DNA from: Catenulispora sp. MAP5-51 | Lineage (GTDB): Bacteria; Actinomycetota; Actinomycetes; Streptomycetales; Catenulisporaceae | Length of the DNA stretch: 64,000 nucleotides | NCBI RefSeq assembly: GCF_041261205.1 | Contig: NZ_JBGCCH010000008.1 | Span: 124,001 to 188,000, forward strand | Reading direction: 5' to 3' | In this document: positions 1 to 8,030 of the stretch, in pieces | How positions within the stretch are numbered: the first letter of the stretch is position 1 | How the letters are laid out: each line of letters opens with the position of its first letter | Translations under genes and position numbers: made by a program | Notes under the pieces: generated by a model | Database searches by the model: none | Told to the model about the DNA's origin: nothing | The model's input: only the letters and a program-made list of their open reading frames with translations

Positions 1-2331
1 AACGACCCCGAGGCGAACCTGACCCTGCACGACGGCCAGTCGTTCCCCTTCAACGGCACCCCGGCGAACGCTTCCGGCGTGGCCATGCCCGACGCGGGTT
101 CGGTGACGCCTCAGCAGGTCGTCTTCGACCCGACCGGCTCGGCCGCCACTGCCTCCACTGCCTCCACCACGGCGGCCGCGAAGGCTCCGGCGGTCCCGAC
201 CACCGCCACCGGTCAGGCGGCCGCCAAGTCCGCGACGTCCGCCGCGAACCTCAAGGCCGATCCGGCACTGGCCAAGGACAAGAACTCCATGGCCGACGGC
301 GTGCTGCCGGCCGGGCTGTTCCAGACCAAGCGCGGCATGTCCAACGCGCTCGTGGTCTCCGGGCAGTACACCGACACCGGCAACCCGGTCGCCGTCTTCG
401 GCCCGCAGACCGGTTACTTCGCCCCGCAGCTGCTGATGCTGGAGGAGATTCAGGCCCCTGGCATCAGTGCCGAGGGCGCCGCCTTCGCCGGCCTGAACTT
501 CTACGTCGAGCTCGGCCGCGGCGCCGACTACTCCTGGAGTGCCACCTCGGCGGGCCAGGACATCATCGACACCTTCGCCGTCCAGCTGTGCAACACCGAC
601 GGCACGCCGGCCACCAAGGACTCCAACGCCTACCTGTACAACGGCGTCTGCACGCCGATGCAGCAGATCGAGCGCGACGACTCCTGGAGCCCGACCGTCG
701 CCGACGGCACGGCGGCCGGGTCGTACAAACTCATCGCGTTCAGAACCAACTTCGGCATCGTGCAAGCGCGGGCCACGGTCGGCGGTAAACCAGTCGCCTA
801 CACACAACTGCGCTCCACGTACCAACACGAGGTCGACACCATCATCGGCTTCCAGATGTTCAACGACCCGAGCGTGGTGACCGGCCCGGCCGGCTTCCAG
901 CAGGCGGCCTCCAACATCACCTACACGTTCAACTGGTTCTACGTCGACTCCCAGCACACCGCCTACTACAACTCGGGCCTGAACCCGACGCGCCCGGCCA
1001 CCGACGACCCGAACCTGCCGATCACCGCCGACGCCGCGCACCAGTGGCTGAACTGGGATCCGAGCACGAACACGGTCGCCAACACGCCGTTCGCCACGCA
1101 TCCGAACTCCATCGACCAGGACTACTACGAGTCCTGGAACAACAAGATCGCCCAGAACTACACCGTCTCGGGCTTCGGCGACGGCTCGATCTACCGCAGC
1201 AACCTGCTCGACGAGCGCATCAAGGGCCTGATCACCTCCGGCACCAAGGTCACCCGGGCCAACCTGACCCAGGCGATGGAGGACGCGGCCGTCACCGACC
1301 TGCGCGGTGAGAAGCTGCTGCCGGAGCTGCTGCAGGTGATCGGCACCCCGACCGATCCGACGCAGGCCGCCGCCGTCAACGAGCTGAAGACCTGGCTCGC
1401 CGACGGCACCAAGCGCAAGGAGACCTCGGCCGGCAGCAAGACCTACGCCGACTCCGACGCCATCCGCATCATGGACGCGTGGTGGCCGCTGCTGGTGCAG
1501 GCCGAGTTCCAGCCCGGCATGGGCGCCGACCTGTACTCGGCGATGACCGGTGTGCTCTCCGTCGACGACTCGCCGTACGGCGGCTCGGAGGCCGGGGTGT
1601 CGCACAAGGGCTCCTCGTTCCAGTCCGGCTGGTACTCCTACGTCGACAAGGACCTGCGCTCGGTCCTGGGCCAGCAGGTCTCCGGCCCGCTGGCGCAGAC
1701 CTACTGCGGCGGCGGCAACCTGGCGAACTGCCGCTCGGCGCTGCTCTCGGCGCTGTCCACGGCCGCCGCCACCCCGGCGAGCTCCGTCTACCCGGCCGAC
1801 TCCGTGTGCTCCGCGGGCGACCAGTGGTGCGCCGACTCCATCCAGCAGCACCCGCTGGGCGGCATCACCGACGCCCAGAGCAACTGGCAGAACCGGCCGA
1901 CGTTCCAGCAGGTCGTGCAGTACCCGGCGCACCGCAGCGCGAACGTCTCCGACCTGGCGGCGGCCGGCACCGCGACGGCGTCCAGCTCCCAGTCGGGCTA
2001 CCCGGCGCAGAACGCGGTGACCGGCAACGGCGCCAACCGCTGGGCCAGCAACTGGGACGACAACGAGTGGCTGCAGGTGGACCTCGGCTCGTCGAAGCAG
2101 GTCGGACGCGTGATCCTGAACTGGGAGGCCGCGTACGGCAAGGCGTACAACATCGAGGTCTCCACCGACGGCAAGACCTGGCGCACGGTCTACGCCACCA
2201 CCGCAGGCCAGGGCGGCCAGGAAGTGGACGCCTTCCCGGTCACCCAGGCCCGCTACGTCCGGATGCAGGGCGTCCAGCGGGCCACCGGGTGGGGTTACTC
2301 TCTGTACCAATTCCAGGTCTACGCCCAATAG
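1..2331 (+). CDS. Penicillin acylase family protein with C-terminal discoidin (F5/8 type C) domain, 5' truncated by window edge
   Basis: The reading frame is open from base 1, so the N-terminus lies outside the window and 776 residues are visible. The segment at about nt 337-590 (SNALVVSG..., then GPQTGYFAPQLLMLEEIQAPG) matches the start of the beta chain in penicillin acylase/Ntn-hydrolase enzymes, where the Ser of the SNA motif is the autocatalytic nucleophile. Here Met precedes that Ser instead of the common Gly. The Ala/Thr-rich stretch before it (nt 120-290) sits where the spacer peptide is removed in the family. The last ~135 residues (nt 1930-2331) form an F5/8 type C carbohydrate-binding domain, with WASNWDDNEWLQVDLG and YVRMQG as landmarks. 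I infer a secreted amidase or acylase tethered to a glycan surface. The substrate is unknown: members cleave penicillins, N-acyl homoserine lactones or lipopeptide acyl chains. A strong hairpin follows the stop codon. Confidence 0.8.
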   Translation, partial: NDPEANLTLHDGQSFPFNGTPANASGVAMPDAGSVTPQQVVFDPTGSAATASTASTTAAAKAPAVPTTATGQAAAKSATSAANLKADPALAKDKNSMADGVLPAGLFQTKRGMSNALVVSGQYTDTGNPVAVFGPQTGYFAPQLLMLEEIQAPGISAEGAAFAGLNFYVELGRGADYSWSATSAGQDIIDTFAVQLCNTDGTPATKDSNAYLYNGVCTPMQQIERDDSWSPTVADGTAAGSYKLIAFRTNFGIVQARATVGGKPVAYTQLRSTYQHEVDTIIGFQMFNDPSVVTGPAGFQQAASNITYTFNWFYVDSQHTAYYNSGLNPTRPATDDPNLPITADAAHQWLNWDPSTNTVANTPFATHPNSIDQDYYESWNNKIAQNYTVSGFGDGSIYRSNLLDERIKGLITSGTKVTRANLTQAMEDAAVTDLRGEKLLPELLQVIGTPTDPTQAAAVNELKTWLADGTKRKETSAGSKTYADSDAIRIMDAWWPLLVQAEFQPGMGADLYSAMTGVLSVDDSPYGGSEAGVSHKGSSFQSGWYSYVDKDLRSVLGQQVSGPLAQTYCGGGNLANCRSALLSALSTAAATPASSVYPADSVCSAGDQWCADSIQQHPLGGITDAQSNWQNRPTFQQVVQYPAHRSANVSDLAAAGTATASSSQSGYPAQNAVTGNGANRWASNWDDNEWLQVDLGSSKQVGRVILNWEAAYGKAYNIEVSTDGKTWRTVYATTAGQGGQEVDAFPVTQARYVRMQGVQRATGWGYSLYQFQVYAQ

Positions 2332-2368
2332 AGAATCTGCCCAATAGCACAATTGACACCCCACACAG

Positions 2369-2401
2369 CCTCGCCCGGACCGTGACGCGGTCCGGGCGAG
2401 G
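2369..2401 (+). terminator. Intrinsic-type hairpin after the acylase gene
   Basis: A perfect 14-bp inverted repeat (CCTCGCCCGGACCG / CGGTCCGGGCGAGG) with a 5-nt loop, TGACG, begins 38 nt after the stop codon. There is no U-tract, as is common in actinomycetes. Confidence 0.75.
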
Positions 2402-2463
2402 CCGGTCGGGGCGGTCGGCAGCACGAGCACGAGTAAGAGCACGAGTTTGGGGATGATCAGCGG

Positions 2464-3102
2464 ATGCCGCGTATAGCCGTCGACGAACGCCGGGGACTGC
2501 TCGTCGAGGCGGCGATCCGGGTGATGGTGCGCGACGGCGTGGCCAAGGCCACGACACGGTCGATCGTCGCCGAGGCCGGGATGGCGCTGGCCGCGTTCCA
2601 CTACAGCTTCCGCTCCAAGCAGGAACTGCTGGAGAACGTCATCGAGACCATCACCGCGCACACCCTCGACCTCGCCGTCGAGGTGCTCGGCGGCGACGGG
2701 AGCGCCGAGGACAAGGTGCGCTCGGCGCTGGACACGTACTGGCGCCACGTGATCGCCAACCCGGGCGAGCACCGCGTCACCTACGAGCTCACCCAGTACG
2801 CCCTGCGCCATCCGGGCCTGGCGACCATCGCCAGGCGGCAGTACGAGGCCTACATCGCCGCCGCGTCCACGCTGATCGCCTCGCTCGGCGTGGCCTGGAA
2901 GGCCCCGACCCCGGTGGTCGCGCGCTACCTGATCTCGGTCATGGACGGCATGACCCTGTTATGGCTGAACGAGGGCGACGACGCCTCCTGCCGCGCGGCA
3001 CTGGACCTCGCCGGCGACCACCTGGTGAGCCTGATCGACACCGCGGCACCGGACGGCGCGCCGAGCCCGGAGGGCAACAGGACTCTGCCATCCACTCTTT
3101 GA
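2464..3102 (+). CDS. TetR/AcrR family transcriptional regulator
   Basis: This 212-residue protein has an N-terminal TetR helix-turn-helix at residues ~8-55 (AAIRVMVRDGVAKATTRSIVAEAGMA, then FHYSFRSKQELL, the usual YYHFxSKEEL position), followed by an all-helical ligand-binding domain. The ligand and targets cannot be told from sequence. The next gene starts 13 nt downstream on the same strand, so the two are probably co-transcribed. A rare TTA leucine codon lies in frame at 2959-2961. In streptomycetes such codons make translation depend on the bldA tRNA, so expression may be tied to development. The ATG start fits the domain boundary, although the region just upstream (GGGGATGATCAGCGG) offers only a modest Shine-Dalgarno sequence. 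Confidence 0.85.
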   Translation: MPRIAVDERRGLLVEAAIRVMVRDGVAKATTRSIVAEAGMALAAFHYSFRSKQELLENVIETITAHTLDLAVEVLGGDGSAEDKVRSALDTYWRHVIANPGEHRVTYELTQYALRHPGLATIARRQYEAYIAAASTLIASLGVAWKAPTPVVARYLISVMDGMTLLWLNEGDDASCRAALDLAGDHLVSLIDTAAPDGAPSPEGNRTLPSTL

Positions 3103-3115
3103 TATCGTCGCGCCG

Positions 3116-5185
3116 GTGGGGTGGACGCTTCGAGACCTGATACTCACCGATCCACTGCTGCGCATGTACTGCGCCATCCCCGACGGCGCCTCGGTCTGGC
3201 CGCCACACCCCGGCTTCCCGGACGGCACCCACGCGCTGCCCTTGGCCCGCACCGGCCCGCACACACTCTGGCAGGCGGCGGAGTACGTGATGCGGCCGCT
3301 GGCCATCGTGGCGCGCGCGGCGGGGGAGCACGGCGCGGTCGTCGACCTGGACCCGGCACGCTTCGCGATCGAGGTGGACCGCGCCGGGCAGCCCACCGGG
3401 CGCGTGGTCGTGGAACTGCTGCCCGACGCGGACGGCGACGCCAGCCTGCCGGACTGGCTGCTGGCCCGCTGCGTCGGACGGCTGGCCGAACGATGCGTCA
3501 CCGGCGGGCAGGAGGTGCGGGCCTGGCTGCGCGCGGTCGCCGACCACGAGCTGGACGGCGGCGTGGTCCGGCCGGCGCCGGGAACGGTGTCCAACACCCG
3601 CTCGGTGTCCCAGCTCCGGCTTTCGGAGCTGTCGTCCCGGCCGACGGCCGCGGCGCACGGAGTGTGGCTCACCACCGCGCAGACGAAGCGGCTGACGGGA
3701 CAACTGGTGCAGACGGCGGTGCGCTCGGGGGAGCGGACCGCGGAGCGGGTGCTGGAGTGGGGCCGGACGCTGCCGGACACCGACGGCGACGAGCGGACCG
3801 CGCGGCTGATCCACAGGGTTCTGACACGCAAGCAGTTCCGGCGCGGGTCCATGGCGGGCTACCCGCCGGCCCGGGCCGTACAGGACATGCTTCCCGCCAT
3901 CAATGCAGGCGTGCCGATCCGGGCGGTGCTTCTGGCCTTCCCGGTGAAGCACGCGGACAGCGGTCTGAAGGCGTTCGGGACGATGCCGGACTTCGCCGAG
4001 TTCGCGTTTCTGGTGCGACTCAAGGAGCTGCACACCGCGATTTCGCGAGTCTACGAGCCCGGTTTGCGGATCACGCTGCTCTCGCCTGCGCAGCACTACC
4101 GGACACGTCCGGTGGAGCAGACGAGGGCGTATGCGGAGATGATCCGCGAGTACATCTGGATGGCCGAGGCCTCCGACTTCCTTGAGCTGCGCGACATCGA
4201 CGACATGCATCCCGCGGCGGAGCGGCCGAGTCTGATCGCGGAGCATGTACGAGCCCTGAACGAGGCCTTCGGCGGGCTCGACATCGCGACGGATCCGGTG
4301 GGGACGCTGCGGCGGTCGGTGCTGTTCGACCCCGCTGGGTTGGCCAGTGCGAGTGCCGGAGCCAGCGCCAGCGCGAGTGCCAGCGCGAGTGCTAGTGCTA
4401 GTGCCAGTGCCAGTGCCAGTGCCAGTGCCAGTGCCGGAGCCGAAGCCGAAGCCGAAGCCAGTGTCGGTGTCGACACCGGCACCGCTGTCCGCGAAGCCGG
4501 CGACCCGGGCGCGCCGGCGGCCCGCGCCAAATTGGCCGCACTCGCCGAACTAGCCGCATCCACGGGCTCTGACACGCTGGTCGTCCTGGCCGACCTGGCC
4601 GCCTCCACCATCCCCGCCGGGCGCGCCGGCCTGGCCGCGTCCGCATCAGGGGTCGCAGCCCTCTTCGGCTCCCTCGTCCACTCCGTCCCCGTCCCGCTCC
4701 CCGACGGCGCCGACCGCCGCGACTGGTCCGCGCGCGTCTACGCCGACCTGTACCGCACCGGCGACTCCGTGCCCCCGGCCCTGGCCGCCGCCCGCAGCGC
4801 GGTCCTGCGCGCCGCGTGGGAGGCCGCGATCCGGTACGTCGCGGTCCTGCGGACCGACCAGGAACTCGGCCACGACCGGCTGCCCGGCACCCACCTCCAC
4901 CTCACCGCCGCCACCCCCGGCCTCGGCCGCTGCGGCTTCGCCGGTCTCGGCGGCTCGGCGCTCCTGCCCTGGCACGGCACCGCCGCCGTCGACCGGCACG
5001 GCGTGGTCTCCACCGACTTCGCCGTCAGCCTGCTGGACCGCGCCTTCGTGCCGGTCCACGCCGACGCGCTCGGCGCCGGCCAGCCGTGGTTCATGGTGCC
5101 GATCACGGCGACCGAGGTGGCCGGGCCGGGGTCGGCGCGGCTGTCCGACGCGTTCCTCGACGGGGTGCGGTTGCGGCGCCGCTAG
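3116..5185 (+). CDS. Divergent Dit1/PvcA (isocyanide synthase)-like protein with Ser-Ala repeat insert
   Basis: This 689-residue protein starts at GTG, 13 nt after the TetR gene. Residues ~260-320 (PIRAVLLAFPVKHAD, GTMPDFAEFAFLVRLKEL, ISRVYEPGLRITLLSP) follow the pattern of the Dit1/PvcA family (PI-x-LPAFPAKSPN, PDMAE, IYPPGA-x-I-x-ISDG). A second block at ~575-630 has ALLPWHGTAAVDRHG, like the TPWHGVAV motif near that family's C-terminus. The family turns amino acids such as Tyr or Trp into vinyl isonitriles. Normal members have ~330 residues. This one has an extra ~230 residues at the N-terminus and ~150 inserted residues rich in Ser-Ala dipeptides (~410-441). The SDG and SIHPQ motifs are altered, so isonitrile synthesis is uncertain. 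Fold membership is my inference from motif spacing. The N-terminal region is not recognised. Confidence 0.5.
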   Translation: MGWTLRDLILTDPLLRMYCAIPDGASVWPPHPGFPDGTHALPLARTGPHTLWQAAEYVMRPLAIVARAAGEHGAVVDLDPARFAIEVDRAGQPTGRVVVELLPDADGDASLPDWLLARCVGRLAERCVTGGQEVRAWLRAVADHELDGGVVRPAPGTVSNTRSVSQLRLSELSSRPTAAAHGVWLTTAQTKRLTGQLVQTAVRSGERTAERVLEWGRTLPDTDGDERTARLIHRVLTRKQFRRGSMAGYPPARAVQDMLPAINAGVPIRAVLLAFPVKHADSGLKAFGTMPDFAEFAFLVRLKELHTAISRVYEPGLRITLLSPAQHYRTRPVEQTRAYAEMIREYIWMAEASDFLELRDIDDMHPAAERPSLIAEHVRALNEAFGGLDIATDPVGTLRRSVLFDPAGLASASAGASASASASASASASASASASASASAGAEAEAEASVGVDTGTAVREAGDPGAPAARAKLAALAELAASTGSDTLVVLADLAASTIPAGRAGLAASASGVAALFGSLVHSVPVPLPDGADRRDWSARVYADLYRTGDSVPPALAAARSAVLRAAWEAAIRYVAVLRTDQELGHDRLPGTHLHLTAATPGLGRCGFAGLGGSALLPWHGTAAVDRHGVVSTDFAVSLLDRAFVPVHADALGAGQPWFMVPITATEVAGPGSARLSDAFLDGVRLRRR
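4344..4436 (+). repeat. In-frame 6-bp tandem repeat encoding (Ser-Ala)n
   Basis: About fifteen units of AGTGCC/AGCGCC/AGTGCT/GCGAGT, interrupted by Gly codons, encode alternating Ser and Ala, followed by Ala-Glu dipeptides. The array is in frame with the Dit1-like gene and falls between its two conserved blocks. Its length is likely to vary between strains by slippage. Confidence 0.9.
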
Positions 5186-5254
5186 GGGAATTCGGGCTCT
5201 GATGCGGGTTAGCTCCTATTCGCCAGGGGTCCGCCACGGGGGATTCTGAAGCCC

Positions 5255-7105
5255 GTGACTACTGATGGGTACATGAGGCGAGAGTGGGCCGACATGGCGT
5301 TCGTGCTCCCGGCCGGCGGGGAACCCTTTCATGACGACCGCGTGGCCGTGCTGCAATGCTACGGACGCGTCGTCATCGCCACCGTCGTGGACGACGACGT
5401 CGAGAACGTGCGCGCCATCGCGGGCGGCGGGCTGATCGAGGCCGGGCTGCGCGGGGATGTGGACGCGGCGACCTGGAGCTCGCTGGACCCCGCCGAACGC
5501 CTGGCTCTCGAAGGACACTGGCTCCGCCATTCCGAGGAATACCAGCAGGCCAAGGACGCCCGGCCCGGGCAGGGGGTCGCCTGGGACCATCCGGACTTCA
5601 CCCCTCCCGACCCGCCGGGAGGCGTGGACCTGACGGCTGTGGCCAAAATGAACGACCGGTTGCGCGGAAAGGTCGCCATCGGACTGCTCATGGTCAGCGG
5701 CCCGGGGGACCTGGCGTTCACCGAGCAGCAGAGGAAGCGCGTCCTGTCGGAGATACAGAGCGGCCTGTCCTGGTTGGGCGCGCAGTGGCAGGGGCAGGTG
5801 GTGCGGTTCGACATCGACGTCTACACCCCCCAGATCACGGCGAAGGCCGATCCGACTGCCCCGGACCTGGAGTCGCTGTGGCGCGATCCGGCCATGCAGG
5901 CGATCGGCCAGGGCAAGGGGCGTGAGGGCGTCCACAACTACGCGACGTCGCTGCAGGAGAAGTACAAGACGGACGGCGCTTACGTGGCCTTCTTCATCCA
6001 CTACCCCGCCAAGCATTTCGCCTACGCGGCGCCTGACTGGCCGGAGACGGTCATGCAGTACTCGAACGGCCCCTGGACGCCGCTCGGGATCGACCGGGTC
6101 TTCGCGCACGAGTCCGGCCACATCTTCGGCGCGCCGGACGAATACGCCGGCTCCCCCTGCCAGTGCGGCGGGAGCCATGGCTACTACCACATGCCCAACG
6201 GCAACTGCGACAAATGCCCCGGTATCAAGCAGTTGTGCATCATGGGCAACAACTACTTCGACACGTGCACCTGGACCCCGCGCCACCTCGGCGCACCCCT
6301 GTGGTGGGTCAACGGACAGGACAGGACCGTTGACCCGGTGGCCGTATCCGGCGGCGTCATCTACTACCGGGGCACGGACGAGTACCTCTACCGAGTCAAG
6401 ACCGACGGCAAGAAGGCCGAGAAAGTGGCCCGGAACCAGACGTTGTCGACGCCGTTCGTCGTCGGCGACAAGATCTACTACCAAGGTACGAACTACTATC
6501 TCTACTGGTCGAGCACCGACGGCGCAAAGGGAGAGGCCATCGGCGCCAACAAGTTGTTGTCGTCGCCGTTCGTCGCCGACGGCTACATCTACTACCAGGG
6601 CACGAACAACAAGCTGTACCGGGTGCCCGTCGACGGCACGGAAGGTGAGGTCATCGGCGGCAACAAGCTGGTGTCGTCGCCGTTCGTCAGCGGTGGCTAC
6701 ATCTACTACCAGGGCACGGACTACTGCCTGTACCGGGTACGCGTCGGCGAGACGGACGGCACGCGTGTCGGCGACGCCGAGTCGCTGTCGTCGCCGTTCG
6801 TGAGCGACGGCGTCGTCTACTTCCAGGGCACGGACAACGCCCTGAACAAGATCGCCGTCGACGGCACGGTCACGAAGCGGATCGGCGAGTGCCGCACGCT
6901 CTCGACCCCGTACGTCGTCGGCGGCTTCGTCTACCACCAGGGCACGGACCGCCGACTGTACCGGGTCAGGACTGACGGCTCGGACCTGGAGATGCTGACC
7001 GACGCGCCCGTCCGATCCGGTCCGATCGTCGCCGACGACGTCGTCTACTTCCAGGGCAACGACCCGTTCTCCATGCACCGCCTGTACATGTTCAACCTGA
7101 CGTGA
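5255..7105 (+). CDS. Metzincin-like zinc protease with seven-repeat beta-propeller
   Basis: In this 616-residue protein, residues ~285-300 read HESGHIFGAPDEY. That is the HExxH zinc motif followed by Gly and the third ligand region, as in metzincin proteases, where HExxHxxGxxD is typical. A Cys-rich stretch (CQCGG, CDKCPG, LCIMGN) follows, and its Met may serve as the Met-turn. From ~residue 370 to the end there are seven repeats of ~42 residues, each with a (Y/V)YxQGTDxxLYRV core and an LSSPFV spacer, consistent with a seven-bladed propeller. A GTG start at 5255 is used. An in-frame ATG at 5273 is the alternative. I see no clear signal peptide, which is odd for a metalloprotease. The propeller may bind the target or tether the enzyme. 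The gene is flanked by a terminator and appears monocistronic. Confidence 0.7.
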   Translation: MTTDGYMRREWADMAFVLPAGGEPFHDDRVAVLQCYGRVVIATVVDDDVENVRAIAGGGLIEAGLRGDVDAATWSSLDPAERLALEGHWLRHSEEYQQAKDARPGQGVAWDHPDFTPPDPPGGVDLTAVAKMNDRLRGKVAIGLLMVSGPGDLAFTEQQRKRVLSEIQSGLSWLGAQWQGQVVRFDIDVYTPQITAKADPTAPDLESLWRDPAMQAIGQGKGREGVHNYATSLQEKYKTDGAYVAFFIHYPAKHFAYAAPDWPETVMQYSNGPWTPLGIDRVFAHESGHIFGAPDEYAGSPCQCGGSHGYYHMPNGNCDKCPGIKQLCIMGNNYFDTCTWTPRHLGAPLWWVNGQDRTVDPVAVSGGVIYYRGTDEYLYRVKTDGKKAEKVARNQTLSTPFVVGDKIYYQGTNYYLYWSSTDGAKGEAIGANKLLSSPFVADGYIYYQGTNNKLYRVPVDGTEGEVIGGNKLVSSPFVSGGYIYYQGTDYCLYRVRVGETDGTRVGDAESLSSPFVSDGVVYFQGTDNALNKIAVDGTVTKRIGECRTLSTPYVVGGFVYHQGTDRRLYRVRTDGSDLEMLTDAPVRSGPIVADDVVYFQGNDPFSMHRLYMFNLT

Positions 7106-7110
7106 TCACG

Positions 7111-7148
7111 GCGGCGGACCACCGGCCTTCCGGCCCGGGGTCCGCCGC
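7111..7148 (+). terminator. Hairpin terminator after the metzincin-propeller gene
   Basis: A 10-bp stem (GCGGCGGACC / GGTCCGCCGC) has further complementarity inside (CCGG...CCGG). It begins 6 nt after the stop codon. Confidence 0.7.
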
Positions 7149-7185
7149 TCGGTAGTGTCACAGGACTCCTATAGCGTCCTGCGCC

Positions 7186-7989
7186 ATGACACACGATGCA
7201 TCAGCCGGCGCGCCCCACGCCCAGGAGTGGCGACGGGTCCTCACCGAGGGCTTCGGCGCGTTCCTGGGCCGTCCGCTGAGCGAATACGACCCGGACGCGT
7301 CGTACGGCGCGTACTTTTGGGCCGGGAACTTCCTGAGCGAAATCGGATTCGCCAGTGACGCCCGGTGGGTCGACCCCGAGGCGCTGGCCGGACGTCTCCT
7401 CATCGAGGATGACAACATCGTCATGTACGACGAGGGCGAGCCTGCGCCGAGCTTCGACGCCGCCGCGTCGGTCTTCGTGATCGAGGACGAGTCCGCGCTG
7501 TCGGCCGAGCTCGTCACCGAACTGGGTACCGCGTCGTTCCCCTCCGGCAAGGCTGGGGAGCGGCTGGTGCTGGGCCGGGAACTCGGCGCGCTGCTGGAGC
7601 GGCACCAGGTGGACCTGGCCGACGAAGCCTTCGCCGGCGCCTGGTACGTGCTCTACCCGCGCATCGCCTCGGACGGCACGCTGGTCGACGCCCTGCGCGT
7701 GGCCGCCGCCGTCGGCGCCGATGAGGGTCCTGACAGCCTCATCGACTTCGACGGCGAGCCCGACGAACACTGGGAGCCGTACCTCGCCGACGTCGCGCAC
7801 CCGGGGCTGCGTGCCCACCTGAGCTTCGGCTGCCAGGACGCCGGAGAGGCCTCGCTGCGCCGCGTCGAGGGCGACGAGGCCAGCTTCTGGGGCCTGGCGG
7901 CGGAGGGCTGCTCGTTGGTCGTCGCCTGGGACGAGACCGAGAACCAGGTCGAGGTGGCCGTGTTCCGGCTGGCCGGCGCGCTCGGCTGA
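7186..7989 (+). CDS. Acidic hypothetical protein
   Basis: This 267-residue, Asp/Glu-rich soluble protein has no signal peptide, membrane segment or catalytic motif that I recognise. The reading frame has strong third-position GC and a run of conserved-looking aromatic and hydrophobic residues (for example YGAYFWAGNFLSEIGFASD near residue 45), so it is very probably a real gene. The ATG at 7186 is chosen because translation from upstream GTG or TTG codons would enter the terminator of the preceding gene. The Shine-Dalgarno sequence is weak. It converges on the NAD kinase gene, with 41 nt between the two stop codons. Function unknown. Confidence 0.65.
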   Translation: MTHDASAGAPHAQEWRRVLTEGFGAFLGRPLSEYDPDASYGAYFWAGNFLSEIGFASDARWVDPEALAGRLLIEDDNIVMYDEGEPAPSFDAAASVFVIEDESALSAELVTELGTASFPSGKAGERLVLGRELGALLERHQVDLADEAFAGAWYVLYPRIASDGTLVDALRVAAAVGADEGPDSLIDFDGEPDEHWEPYLADVAHPGLRAHLSFGCQDAGEASLRRVEGDEASFWGLAAEGCSLVVAWDETENQVEVAVFRLAGALG

Positions 7990-8030
7990 GCCCGGAGCAA
8001 GCAGCCACCGTCAGCCGGCGTCAGCCGCCT

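Noticed and set aside
5190-5212. Possible fifth copy of the cluster motif (GGAATTCGGGCTCTGATGCG)
   Set aside because: It shares only AATTC and CTCTGATG with a 3-nt offset and lies upstream of an unrelated protease gene, so it is probably coincidence.
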